Shown here: in pieces, positions 18,282 to 25,033 of the stretch
Layout: each line of letters opens with the position of its first letter
Numbering within the stretch: the first letter of the stretch is position 1
Source of the DNA: a virus
Virus record (IMG/VR): IMGVR_UViG_3300026116_000061
Location: 1-42,946 of that record
Strand: one strand, 5' to 3'
DNA length: 42,946 nucleotides
Made by a program: the position numbers and the translations under genes
Notes under the pieces: model-generated
What the model was told of the DNA's origin: nothing
Seen by the model: the letters and a program-made list of their open reading frames with translations, nothing else
Databases searched by the model: none

Positions 18282-19349
18282 TCAATACTGATCGTAAAAA
18301 GCTTTGAATGCCGCAGCCGACAACGGTTTGTTGTCCAGTGGATAGAGCGGCGCAACACCTACGATGTTGGTTGACCGCGACAGAGAATAGTTCTGGGTCG
18401 TCGGGGTAGAATTGCTTTCGAAGTACCCGTGAAAGACGACGTTGTTGGCGACGATCCAGTTCAACATATTTGTAATATACGTGGCATCGTCAGCGCAGTT
18501 ATGGTTGGCATTTCCCGGTTGATAAATACAGCCCCACTCAGGGATACAGATACCCTTGTTGTGAGCCGTACCGAACGAAGCTAACCATGCTAGACCGTAA
18601 GGAGCTGTCGTTCCGTCATCGGTACTCGCGAGACTTCCGACCACATCCCGCGTCCAGCGGATCGAAGCGTTAACTCCATCTGCGCCAGCGGTAGCGGCGT
18701 GCTGTGAACTGTCGTACGCGTCGATACCGATGTAGTCGACGTACGCATCACCGGGGTAGCTCAATACTGGATCGTAGGCGCCGACGCCGGGATTGATACA
18801 CCAACAGACTTTGCAACCCGGGATAACCGCCTTTAGCAGACCGTACACCCGCTGGAAAGCCGCTTTGTAGTTAGTCGATGACGTTGCATCAGTGACCTGC
18901 CAAGCCCACGAAATCTGGAATTCCCAGCCGAGTCGAAAGACGGGTGCAGTATAACCTAACGCTAGAACAGCGTTCGCCATCGCGGTAAATGAGGCGTCCC
19001 AAGTTCCGGCGGCGACATCCGATAAGGCTTGTCCTGCGGTATTGGTTGCCAGTGGCACAGACACGACCACATTGGATCGTCCCATTCTGGCATGGCTGGC
19101 GATAGCACCACCAGACCCACTTCCCAACAAGCCAACCGAATTCGCCAAGTTTGCAAAAGAAGCTTGGTCTAGAAAACCATGACCCCACGGCACTTTCTTA
19201 TTTATCATCCGGTCCATGCTGAGCGTATCTTCAGCATTGACGCTACCATAGCCATGATAAATCGCTAGCGGGGCTAGGCTAGCGGGCCATGTATGAAGGT
19301 TGACATCCCTCGGAGAACGAGAGGGACCGGATCGTACCCCTAAAACCAT
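18282..19349 (-). CDS. GH26-like glycoside hydrolase, tail-associated depolymerase candidate
   Basis: I place the start at 19349 because GGAGAG precedes it and the ATG overlaps the upstream stop as TAATG; this gives 355 aa. The protein fits a TIM-barrel glycosidase of clan A. VFRLGWEFQISWAWQ resembles the GH26 acid/base motif (RxxHExxGxWFxW), with Glu near residue 143. DYIGIDAYD is the typical strand before the nucleophile region. ICIPEWGCIY gives the nucleophile Glu near 271. Lying among tail appendage genes, it probably cleaves a surface polysaccharide during adsorption. The His before the acid Glu of true GH26 is Trp here, so family membership is approximate. Confidence 0.7.
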   Translation of the reverse strand: MVLGVRSGPSRSPRDVNLHTWPASLAPLAIYHGYGSVNAEDTLSMDRMINKKVPWGHGFLDQASFANLANSVGLLGSGSGGAIASHARMGRSNVVVSVPLATNTAGQALSDVAAGTWDASFTAMANAVLALGYTAPVFRLGWEFQISWAWQVTDATSSTNYKAAFQRVYGLLKAVIPGCKVCWCINPGVGAYDPVLSYPGDAYVDYIGIDAYDSSQHAATAGADGVNASIRWTRDVVGSLASTDDGTTAPYGLAWLASFGTAHNKGICIPEWGCIYQPGNANHNCADDATYITNMLNWIVANNVVFHGYFESNSTPTTQNYSLSRSTNIVGVAPLYPLDNKPLSAAAFKAFYDQY

Positions 19350-20272
19350 TACGCCGCTCTCCAACCAATCGCTGGAATTGCAGGATCAGCAGTCGTGCCG
19401 GTGACAATAGTGCAGGCCGGAGCAGTCGAAGGAAAACCACTTACATAAGTATTCGCAGCCGACCAGCCTTTGCCAGTAGCGGTGGATGAACCGACAGCTT
19501 CGGCTACTGTAGCACCACCAAAAAGTCCGGACATCGGCTGGTTCATCGAAAGCGTTTGGGCAACCGTAGCGCCACCACCACCGAACATCACAGCGGCCCA
19601 TACCGCGCCCTGATCGATTAGAACCGTACTGTCGAGGGCTGAAGTGTCAACACCGCCACCGCCCGTACCTTGGGTGATTTCAGCCGCAGACTGCGCCAGC
19701 AAAGCGCCGCCGTCAGGCTTGTACCAGTTGGCCGAGCTTAACCCATACAGCGCCAGTTTACATTTGATAGTACCAGTCGCCGCATTTACGCGGTTGAACA
19801 GCAGTGCGTCGATCTTGGCCTGATCGCGAAGCGTGATGAGGCAGAAGTATAGCTTATCCTGCACCGGGGTGTTGAACGTGGCATATGTCGAGGGGAACGG
19901 AACTGGCGGGTAGTCGCGCCCGACTTCGTAGTATGGGGCTTTGTAGCCGTCTATGCCGAGCCGCATCCAGTTCGCGCCATCACTTCGGAAGGACATGGAT
20001 TGACCCTTCGCCGTGAGGACACCGATAATAACCGCCGAGGCATTCTTGATGATCACTCGGAGCGTGCTGGTATCCGTCTTGACGATAGTCTGTACTGCGT
20101 CGACACCGGCTGTTGCCGCTGATATCAGCGTGACGGTCTTTTCAGCACCACTTGCGTCGACACCTAAGATAGTCTGTAGGTCAGCAAGGACGGTCGTGTA
20201 AGCGTTAGCTGTAAAGGTCGGAGCTACAAACGGCGCTCCGCGCATATCGGTATAGTTGATCTCGCGAGCCAT
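19349..20272 (-). CDS. Tail appendage/fibre-like protein
   Basis: The 307-aa protein is rich in Ala, Thr, Gly and Ser. The N-terminal half has a strand pattern common in tail fibre bases (GAEKTVTLISAATAG, LRVIIKNASAVIIG, SMSFRSDGANWMRLG). The second half carries Gly-rich runs (TQGTGGGGVD, MFGGGGATVA). No catalytic motif is visible. It lies between a repeat-containing fibre piece and the glycosidase, suggesting these three form one receptor-binding or depolymerising appendage. It starts directly after the upstream stop and overlaps the glycosidase by one base. Confidence 0.65.
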   Translation of the reverse strand: MAREINYTDMRGAPFVAPTFTANAYTTVLADLQTILGVDASGAEKTVTLISAATAGVDAVQTIVKTDTSTLRVIIKNASAVIIGVLTAKGQSMSFRSDGANWMRLGIDGYKAPYYEVGRDYPPVPFPSTYATFNTPVQDKLYFCLITLRDQAKIDALLFNRVNAATGTIKCKLALYGLSSANWYKPDGGALLAQSAAEITQGTGGGGVDTSALDSTVLIDQGAVWAAVMFGGGGATVAQTLSMNQPMSGLFGGATVAEAVGSSTATGKGWSAANTYVSGFPSTAPACTIVTGTTADPAIPAIGWRAA

Positions 20273-20620
20273 TTATGGTGCCCTTCCGTAAAGTTGTTGT
20301 CCGTCGTTACCCAAGAGATATTGCCCATCCGATCCGTAGAGCCATACGAAAGCTGAAGGTAGAGTTCCTCGGACGTTGAGAATGTATCCACCAGCACCGT
20401 CTGACATGACGTACATACTGCCATTGGGGGCGTAGTACCCGGAGGAGATATTAGTCGTTACAACTGCGTTGAAAGCACCACAAGCGTGGTACAGTCCAGT
20501 CCGTTGGGTGCCATCGTTGATGACGATGTTCCAACTACCATTAGCTGCGAAAAGCCCTGTTCTGGTTGCCCCTGTGACGGATGTTAGATTGATATTCCCG
20601 TCAGCGTTATAAAGACCCAC
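20273..20620 (-). CDS. Short repeat protein, tail fibre-type
   Basis: The 115-aa protein starts with GTG, which overlaps the upstream TAG. It contains four consecutive units of about 20 residues with the pattern G-L/Y-Y/F-x-A-x-G-x: GLYNADGNINLT, GLFAANGSWNIV, GLYHACGAFNAV and GYYAPNGSMYVM. Two further degenerate units near the end read YGSDGQYLLGNDGQQLYG. Such Gly/Asn turns between short strands fit a small beta-solenoid or repeat fibre. It is probably part of the receptor-binding appendage. The GTG start is chosen because it sits exactly at the upstream stop and the repeat begins at once. Confidence 0.65.
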   Translation of the reverse strand: MGLYNADGNINLTSVTGATRTGLFAANGSWNIVINDGTQRTGLYHACGAFNAVVTTNISSGYYAPNGSMYVMSDGAGGYILNVRGTLPSAFVWLYGSDGQYLLGNDGQQLYGRAP

Positions 20621-21123
20621 TAGTTGACCCCCGTGATCCGCTGGTAATCTTCATCTAGGTTATTGGCGATAGTGGCTAGTCTGTGGGCTTCCGCTTTAAT
20701 GTCCTCTTTTGAGGGCTGGCCTGCGCGTCGCTTCGGCCCGCTTTCTTTCCACCCCTGACCGACCAAGAACTTATTTACTTGGAAGTAGTCTTTGCCGGAG
20801 GCATTATTGGAAAGCTCTCGAAGGTTCCTTAAGGCTTGGGCGCGAAAGCGGACTTCAAGTTCCCGACGCCATGCTTCGAGGTAAGGTTTGAACCAAGAGC
20901 ACTTCGAGAGCCGCTCCCAGTGGTCCCAACCCCCGAGGTTCGCGACAGCGAAGTCATACTCGGTAGGGTCGTTGGCTTCCATGTAAAGCCGGTACAGGGA
21001 GGGGTAGCCTAGGTGGTCTTCGTTCTTCAGGGTGTAGACGACAGAGGACTTATCCGCAGAGGTCGTCTCAAAGAACAGCCCGGCTAGGAGATACGCCCCG
21101 GAGGCATTCTTAAACTTTGACAT
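20620..21123 (-). CDS. DNA-packaging protein, terminase small-subunit candidate
   Basis: The 167-aa protein has a conserved-looking core with LYRLYMEANDPTEYDFA, GGWDHWERLSKCSWFKPYL, a helix WRRELEVRFRAQALRNLREL, and FQVNKFLVGQGW, then a basic, helical C-terminus. I associate this arrangement with small packaging proteins of podoviruses. It is expressed upstream of the large terminase, but four to five genes separate them, which is unusual. No lysin or structural motif is seen. The family assignment is from memory of similar proteins and is only moderately sure. Confidence 0.5.
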   Translation of the reverse strand: MSKFKNASGAYLLAGLFFETTSADKSSVVYTLKNEDHLGYPSLYRLYMEANDPTEYDFAVANLGGWDHWERLSKCSWFKPYLEAWRRELEVRFRAQALRNLRELSNNASGKDYFQVNKFLVGQGWKESGPKRRAGQPSKEDIKAEAHRLATIANNLDEDYQRITGVN

Positions 21124-21787
21124 CTGTGTTTTTGGCTCGGGCTAGTGCCGCCTCAGCGAAGGCGATCTGGGTATCTAGGGCCTTCTGAGCCCGGTTCTTC
21201 ATGATGAAATAGATGATTGCGGCTATGGCGGCAGCAGCCACGGCTACCCCGATAACAGCCCCGGCGGATAGACCGGCGCTTGTAGCCGCTATAACGGCCC
21301 CAGAGGGCGCTGGGAGATGATTAGAGGGGGTAGGTAGCTTGACTGCGGAAGGGCCATAGACGAGGCTCTGAGCGGCTTTCCACTCGTCGTCTGCCATCGG
21401 GTAGGGTTTACCTGCCTCGTGCCATGCCTGCGCTTTGACGAAGGCGATCCCCGTGGGGGACGACAAGAAGGTATCGGTGATGGGAGTATCGTCGGTAAGG
21501 CCGGGGGTCCTCTTGGTGAGGAAGTCCAAATAGGATCGGACGTAGTTCCCACCTGACCAAGTGGCGATGGCCTGCCGGAGAGGCTTGTTATGGTACTTCG
21601 GGCTGGTGTGCCAGAGGTCGAACTGGGCGGCAGCACCCCGGACCTTGCTCGGGAAGACAGCGATGTTGTTCCCTTGGCCTAGGCCGTCGTTCAGGCCTAC
21701 CGTCTTGGTGGCCCCCCACTTCTTGGCTAGGGCTGATCCGCCCCACATTGCTCCGGGGTTGTTATACCGGATGGATGCTGGTTCCAT
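21110..21787 (-). CDS. Peptidoglycan hydrolase-like protein with C-terminal membrane anchor
   Basis: The 225-aa protein is the first gene of the late transcript. Its N-terminus IRYNNPGAMWGG resembles the RxNNPGNL opening of virion-associated lysozyme or transglycosylase domains such as PRD1 P5-type proteins. The enzymatic part would cover residues 1-140. A Pro-rich linker (PTPSNHLPAPSG) follows, then a long hydrophobic segment (about residues 164-195, GAVIGVAVAAAAIAAIIYFI), and a basic tail. The anchor suggests it is held in a membrane or inserted during entry or lysis. The start is the first ATG. Function is inferred from the opening motif and topology. Confidence 0.6.
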   Translation of the reverse strand: MEPASIRYNNPGAMWGGSALAKKWGATKTVGLNDGLGQGNNIAVFPSKVRGAAAQFDLWHTSPKYHNKPLRQAIATWSGGNYVRSYLDFLTKRTPGLTDDTPITDTFLSSPTGIAFVKAQAWHEAGKPYPMADDEWKAAQSLVYGPSAVKLPTPSNHLPAPSGAVIAATSAGLSAGAVIGVAVAAAAIAAIIYFIMKNRAQKALDTQIAFAEAALARAKNTDVKV

Positions 21788-21820
21788 GATTTCCTACCAG
21801 TTACGCCGGGACCCTGAGGG

Positions 21821-21852
21821 TACGACCAAAGAATGGATTACGACCAAAGAAT
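21821..21852. repeat. Tandem direct repeat of 14 bases
   Basis: TACGACCAAAGAAT occurs at 21821-21834 and again at 21839-21852, an 18-base period, just upstream of the first late gene. It may be a binding site for a regulator or a local duplication. Confidence 0.8.
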
Positions 21853-21923
21853 TATATAAGTAAACCTAAGAATGCTTATAAGTAGTGGGCGAGAAAAGAG
21901 AATTTCTTCTTGAGGCCCCCTAA

Positions 21924-21962
21924 GTGATCAGATTATTGTTATCTGGGTAATTTACTCAGGTA
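21924..21962 (-). repeat. Shared GATC and AATTACCC motifs downstream of late promoter
   Basis: On the minus strand the leader contains ATCTGATCAC (21933-21924) and TACCTGAGTAAATTACCCA (21962-21944). Closely similar blocks lie downstream of the replication promoter at 34730-34739 and 34758-34776, in the opposite order. Both are candidates for a common regulator's binding sites. Confidence 0.6.
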
Positions 21963-21974
21963 AGCCTCATATAA

Positions 21975-21989
21975 CATTGATGTTCAATG
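21975..21989. promoter_or_regulatory. Inverted repeat near late transcript start
   Basis: CATTGA, a 3-base loop and TCAATG form a perfect 6-bp inverted repeat about 10-25 bases downstream of the predicted late start. It could be an operator or a small RNA hairpin at the 5' end of the late mRNA. Confidence 0.45.
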
Positions 21990-22004
21990 CTGTCCCTCAA
22001 GTAT

Positions 22005-22033
22005 ATTATACCATATTTCAGAGGGGATGTCAA
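22005..22033 (-). promoter_or_regulatory. Consensus sigma70 promoter for the late operon
   Basis: On the minus strand TTGACA (22033-22028) and TATAAT (22010-22005) are separated by exactly 17 bases, a perfect match to the bacterial housekeeping promoter. Transcription would start near 21998 and run through the whole virion module. The -10 region is flanked by CCCTC and GAGGG. GGTATAATATACTTGAGG is shared exactly with a second promoter in the polymerase gene. Confidence 0.88.
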
Positions 22034-22098
22034 GAGAAATCGTACATAGGGGCTAGATTTTTGTGAATTCTTGTGAGAAAATTTCAAGGGGCCTTCCA

Positions 22099-22124
22099 CC
22101 CCCTTTGCCCCCACCCCGGCCCCC
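22099..22124 (-). other. G-quadruplex-forming motif on the minus strand
   Basis: The plus strand has four C runs of 5, 5, 4 and 5 bases at 22099-22103, 22108-22112, 22114-22117 and 22120-22124, with loops of 4, 1 and 2 bases. The minus strand is therefore a strong G-quadruplex candidate. It lies about 65-95 bases upstream of the late promoter -35 box. Confidence 0.7.
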
Positions 22125-22188
22125 TGCATGGGGGTGCACCCGGTGGCCCTCCTTTTGGTCGTCTCAACGATTGATCACGGTGAATGAT

Positions 22189-22216
22189 CGCGCCCGATGG
22201 CCCAATGGTGGGCGCG
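22189..22216. repeat. GC-rich inverted repeat
   Basis: CGCGCCC (22189-22195) and GGGCGCG (22210-22216) form a 7-bp stem with a 14-base loop. No T run follows on either strand, so it is not a simple terminator. The stretch 22034-22355 holds this repeat and the G-quadruplex motif but no convincing gene. Confidence 0.55.
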
Positions 22217-22355
22217 CAAGGGAAACGAAATGACAGGGGACTCGTAGAGATAAGTTTTTTGTGTGTGACGCTCTTGGTACTCTCGACGGATAGTGTTGTG
22301 GATTGCATGTCACTGATAATACTAAACTTCTGATAATCCGAAATGCAATTGAAGA

Positions 22356-22390
22356 CAAAAAAATAACCCCTAGGAATTACCCTAGGGGTT
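22356..22390 (-). terminator. Rho-independent terminator of the isolated minus-strand gene
   Basis: AACCCCTAGG and CCTAGGGGTT (22365-22374 and 22381-22390) form a perfect 10-bp stem with a 6-base loop. On the minus strand it is followed by TTATTTTTTT. It lies just behind the gene ending at 22416 and insulates the late promoter from it. The same CCCCTAGG stem is used in two other terminators of the window. Confidence 0.88.
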
Positions 22391-22415
22391 CAAGGTGGAG
22401 TTTGGGGCGAAAGCT

Positions 22416-22790
22416 TTAGTACCTGTGCCCAGACAATCGGTCGGCATCTAACCAGTTAGACCATCGTTCGCCTAAGTCAGACTGACTATCTTGCAGCAAC
22501 GCGGGCATCGGGTAGTGAGGCGGACAATGTTCTTTTGCCCGAATATAATCATTCATGTGACATATGTTTGCACATTCATCACACTGTTTAGCGCAAGCGT
22601 CACGTCCCCAATGCTCATCTTTCATAGTCTTATCAGCCATGCAACGGCGGATATGAGCATGAACCAAAGCACATTCATGGGAAGGTCGTGACATACGCGA
22701 TGGTCCACTGAAATTGCCTGATGCTAGGTGCGGTTCCATTATGTAACCGGCACGCAAAGCTCTTTCGATTGACCAAATAGGATTTTCCAT
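22416..22790 (-). CDS. Isolated Cys/His-rich small protein
   Basis: The 124-aa protein stands alone in the control region, with a strong Shine-Dalgarno sequence (CAGGAGAGAGCT before ATG) and its own terminator. It is rich in Cys and His: SHECALVHAHIRRC, then ACAKQCDECANICHMND and EHCPPHYP. This suggests one or two metal sites, but the spacing does not match a classical zinc finger that I recognise. No signal or membrane segment is present. An early regulator or host-interaction protein is possible from its location, but I cannot name a family. Confidence 0.7.
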   Translation of the reverse strand: MENPIWSIERALRAGYIMEPHLASGNFSGPSRMSRPSHECALVHAHIRRCMADKTMKDEHWGRDACAKQCDECANICHMNDYIRAKEHCPPHYPMPALLQDSQSDLGERWSNWLDADRLSGHRY

Positions 22791-23161
22791 AGCTCTCTCC
22801 TGCGGTTGATACCAGTGCAGTCTAGCACGTTTCAGACAAACGCGAAACTATTTCTACTCATGTAGAATAAATCTGCAAACACACGTAGGACTGCACCGCC
22901 ACGGTACTATGATTCGCCCAGTCAAGTCAATCCCTCTAGCGGTATCTAAATACCTTCCTACCTGCGACATCTTGTCGCACCCTTTGCCACAATTTCGCCA
23001 CATTTGGGGCGTCTAATCGGTAGGATTGCGGGGCAAGTGTCCCTGCATGACCCCTAGGCGAAAGTCTGGGGCGGCGGAGCCGTGCCTGAAACAGGGTTCC
23101 GTTCTATTCGGGTAGAAATGGGCCATCCGGCACCATAACCCGTCGAAAAGGAGCTATCCCA
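22791..23161. other. Intergenic control region without genes, several inverted repeats
   Basis: These 371 bases lie between two divergent genes. They hold TTCTAC-TCAT-GTAGAA (22852-22867), GGTAT-CTAA-ATACC (22941-22954), TGCGACA-TCT-TGTCGCA (22963-22979), a pair of similar blocks TTTGCCACAA and TTTCGCCACA, and a GC-rich stretch near 23010-23090. I see no reading frame of coding character and no clear TTGACA/TATAAT promoter. The 3' end supplies AAAAGGAGC, the ribosome site of the next gene. Divergent transcription and clustered repeats make it a candidate for an origin or an early control region. Confidence 0.5.
22963..22979. promoter_or_regulatory. Perfect 7-bp inverted repeat, operator or hairpin
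   Basis: TGCGACA and TGTCGCA are separated by three bases. A second palindrome, GGTAT-CTAA-ATACC, lies nine bases upstream. Both lie upstream of the first rightward gene and could bind a regulator or fold in RNA. Confidence 0.5.
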
Positions 23162-24046
23162 ATGCGTTCTCTTTCATCTTCTCTCATGTCGTCCGTTGCT
23201 TTCGCCAAGTCGAACGATGACGGCGCGGCTGAAACCAAGGCCGAAAAGGTCATCGACAAGGCGGTTTATATCAAACCGGAGAAGTCTCTTGAGGCAATCG
23301 TTCTCAACGTAGAGAACGCCGCTAACGCCACGCTTCGCATGGTCGGCGCGATGGTGGTTCACATGATCGTTCGAACCTATTCCCCTATCATCGCCGACCG
23401 GCGTTCATTCGACGATACCCGCGAAGAGGTTCTATCAGCCCTCAAGCAGTACGCGGAAACCAAGCGCGGCCAGCCATTTAAACAGGCATGGGTTTATCGT
23501 TGGCTGAATTTGGCCAAGACTTCTGCCCGCTCAATGGTGTCCGACTACGATAAGAAAGGCGTTCAGGACGGCTCGCCTTTGCAGGTTATCCTGCGATCCA
23601 AGACTGTCGATAAGGCCATTGACACTTGGCATGATCTGACCATGCAGAAGCACAAGGCGGTTAACTCGTTTGCCGCTCTTGAGGGCGCCCTCTACAAGAA
23701 ACCCGCCAAGGCGAAAGCCCAAGCGGGCAAGGCCAAAGGCGGAAACAACGTCACCGCTTCAACGGATAATCCCAAGCGGATTGCCCGCGCGTTGATTGAA
23801 GAAAAGGGCGTGGAAATTCTCAATGCCATGCCCGGCAAACCAGAAGCCAAGGCGGTGAGACTGGCCGACAAAATCGGAACCAGCAACATTGACCACAAGG
23901 CTTTCGTCATGCGCTCGCTCACTTTCCTTGACGCTGAGGCGTTGATTGAAGTGCAACAGATGTGTCTCGATCTCATCAAGTCGAAAAACGAGGAACCGGC
24001 AGAAACGCCTGCCCGTACTCGTCGGGCTGCAACTCCGGCGGCCTAA
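23162..24046 (+). CDS. Unknown 294-aa early-type protein with Lys/Ala-rich linker
   Basis: The protein has a strong ribosome site (AAAAGGAGCTATCCC before ATG) and its own terminator, so it is probably abundant. Residues 1-175 form a mixed helical domain with VYRWLNLAKTSARSM. A Lys/Ala/Gly-rich linker (KKPAKAKAQAGKAKGG, about 178-194) is like histone H1 or bacterial nucleoid-protein tails. A second helical domain (about 203-275) and a basic end (ARTRRAATPAA) follow. Codons are richer in G and C than in the neighbouring small genes. No family is recognised. Binding of nucleic acid early in infection is a plausible inference only. Confidence 0.75.
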   Translation: MRSLSSSLMSSVAFAKSNDDGAAETKAEKVIDKAVYIKPEKSLEAIVLNVENAANATLRMVGAMVVHMIVRTYSPIIADRRSFDDTREEVLSALKQYAETKRGQPFKQAWVYRWLNLAKTSARSMVSDYDKKGVQDGSPLQVILRSKTVDKAIDTWHDLTMQKHKAVNSFAALEGALYKKPAKAKAQAGKAKGGNNVTASTDNPKRIARALIEEKGVEILNAMPGKPEAKAVRLADKIGTSNIDHKAFVMRSLTFLDAEALIEVQQMCLDLIKSKNEEPAETPARTRRAATPAA

Positions 24047-24070
24047 TCTCCCAACCATAGGGTAACAACT

Positions 24071-24102
24071 AACCCCTAGGGTTTTCCCTAGGGGTTTTTC
24101 TT
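24071..24102 (+). terminator. Rho-independent terminator with CCCCTAGGG stem
   Basis: AACCCCTAGGG (24071-24081) and CCCTAGGGGTT (24086-24096) make an 11-bp stem with a 4-T loop, followed by TTTCTTT. It ends transcription of the 294-aa protein gene. Confidence 0.9.
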
Positions 24103-24197
24103 TGTCTGCTTTCCATGCCCGCAATGGGCAGCATCACCTGCGACTAAGAGCTTGGCGGTTCATGTCGCAACGGTCTCACCGGTCAACAGAGGTTCCC

Positions 24198-24275
24198 ATG
24201 CCTATCCTTTTGTTTATCTACCTCGTGGTAATGTGCTCGTTTGCGTTCAGAGTTCCCCTGTCACATACGGCATAA
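24198..24275 (+). CDS. 25-residue hydrophobic peptide
   Basis: The frame starts behind AGAGG and encodes MPILLFIYLVVMCSFAFRVP followed by LSHTA. Residues 2-17 form one membrane span. The stop lies five bases before the next ATG, so it could be coupled to the next gene. It lies in a different frame from a longer TTG-started frame (24152-24571), which I consider less likely. Function is unknown; a membrane-disturbing or sensor peptide is possible. Confidence 0.4.
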   Translation: MPILLFIYLVVMCSFAFRVPLSHTA

Positions 24276-24280
24276 CGCCA

Positions 24281-24571
24281 ATGGGGGAGCGTCGCATTCT
24301 GTTGTCGCGTGCCCTTCAAGAACAGCGTGCTTTTCAAGATAATCTCGCCGCGCTACAAGACGCCGGGTTACGGCGCATGGCTACGCAAAGCGAGACGCTG
24401 ACTGTCGGGTATCATTTGCCTCCATTGCCACCGGAGCGTAGGGAATACGTCCCTTGCCGGGAAGGCAAACTAACCTCGCCTGTTAAGCGTCGATCTGTCT
24501 CAAGTCGGCGTGGGTTTCCTCGTTGGTCCCGCCCCGGTTATAACAGCGGGCGACGTGTGACTTATTACTGA
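24281..24571 (+). CDS. Unknown 96-aa basic protein
   Basis: The ATG at 24281 gives MGERRILLSRALQEQRAFQD. The N-terminal part is a probable helix (residues 3-32), then a Pro-rich stretch (YHLPPLPPERREYVPC), then a strongly basic Arg/Ser-rich tail (VKRRSVSSRRGFPRWS). The same frame is open from a TTG at 24152, but that start has no ribosome site. The basic tail suggests nucleic-acid or ribosome contact. No family is recognised. Confidence 0.5.
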   Translation: MGERRILLSRALQEQRAFQDNLAALQDAGLRRMATQSETLTVGYHLPPLPPERREYVPCREGKLTSPVKRRSVSSRRGFPRWSRPGYNSGRRVTYY

Positions 24572-24690
24572 CTTTTTCTAAACGAGTAGGGAGTTGCCAT
24601 GAAGCCATAGTCTGGAATATCTCCGTGGAGGGAGATAAGACGTTGTGGGTGAGATCGCTAAACCCTCGTCCCTCCAAAAGGATCAAAATC

Positions 24691-24900
24691 ATGCGTTACG
24701 CAAACGACAACTGTCAAATCATTCAGTTCCCTAGGGAACGTATCATAACTACGGATAACTACCGCATGGGACATAACGCTTTCTATCGTAGTGTCCCTTA
24801 TACGTTGAACCCTTTCAATCCAGACAATGCGCCGAAAGCGTATTCCGACTGGCAAACCGGTTGGATGGCGGCACAATGGGAGGGAAGCGATGTTTTATAA
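24691..24900 (+). CDS. Ribosome modulation factor-like small protein, copy 1
   Basis: I choose the ATG at 24691 with AAAAGGA upstream; the product has 69 aa. The C-terminal half has the pattern of RMF-like proteins, GHNAFYR, NPFNP and W-x2-GWMAAQWE, with Gly and Ala in the first helix, the NP turn and the GW-x-A helix. E. coli RMF dimerises ribosomes in stationary phase. Phage relatives are small proteins of unproven role. It overlaps the next gene by 11 bases. A similar protein is encoded at 25030-25314. Confidence 0.6.
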   Translation: MRYANDNCQIIQFPRERIITTDNYRMGHNAFYRSVPYTLNPFNPDNAPKAYSDWQTGWMAAQWEGSDVL

Positions 24901-25033
24901 CGTGTACAGTGAGGGGCTGATGCTTGAGCAGTGGGTCAGCCTCAACGAAGCTCTCACGGAACTACAGCGCTTCCGTCAGCTCTACTCGGGCCGTTCCTTC
25001 GTACTTGTTATCACGCGGGAGGTATTCGTATGA
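24890..25033 (+). CDS. 47-aa small protein
   Basis: The ATG at 24890 has GGGAGGGAAGC just upstream, a strong ribosome site. The product MFYNVYSEGLMLEQWVSLNE continues with a helix (ALTELQRFRQLY) and a hydrophobic strand SFVLVITREVFV. It overlaps both RMF-like genes by a few bases, so the three are probably co-translated. No family is recognised. Confidence 0.6.
   Translation: MFYNVYSEGLMLEQWVSLNEALTELQRFRQLYSGRSFVLVITREVFV

Larger units (their letters stand above)
21788..21998 (-). other. Long untranslated leader of the late transcript
   Basis: About 210 bases lie between the expected start of the late transcript and the first late gene, with no reading frame of coding character. Next to the gene it holds a direct repeat. 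Further up it holds an AT-rich stretch, a GATC-containing motif, an imperfect palindrome (21943-21959) and the 15-base inverted repeat CATTGA-TGT-TCAATG (21975-21989) near the transcript start. The late genes may be controlled here by a repressor, attenuator or RNA-binding protein. Confidence 0.5.

Noticed and set aside
22084-22308. 74-codon minus-strand frame in the control region
   Set aside because: Gly/Pro-rich translation of the C-run stretch, no ribosome site; explained by GC-rich structure.
22963-22979. Inverted repeat as terminator
   Set aside because: No T run follows on either strand.
24152-24571. 139-codon frame with TTG start
   Set aside because: No ribosome site at TTG; the ATG at 24281 and the separate small peptide before it explain the region better.
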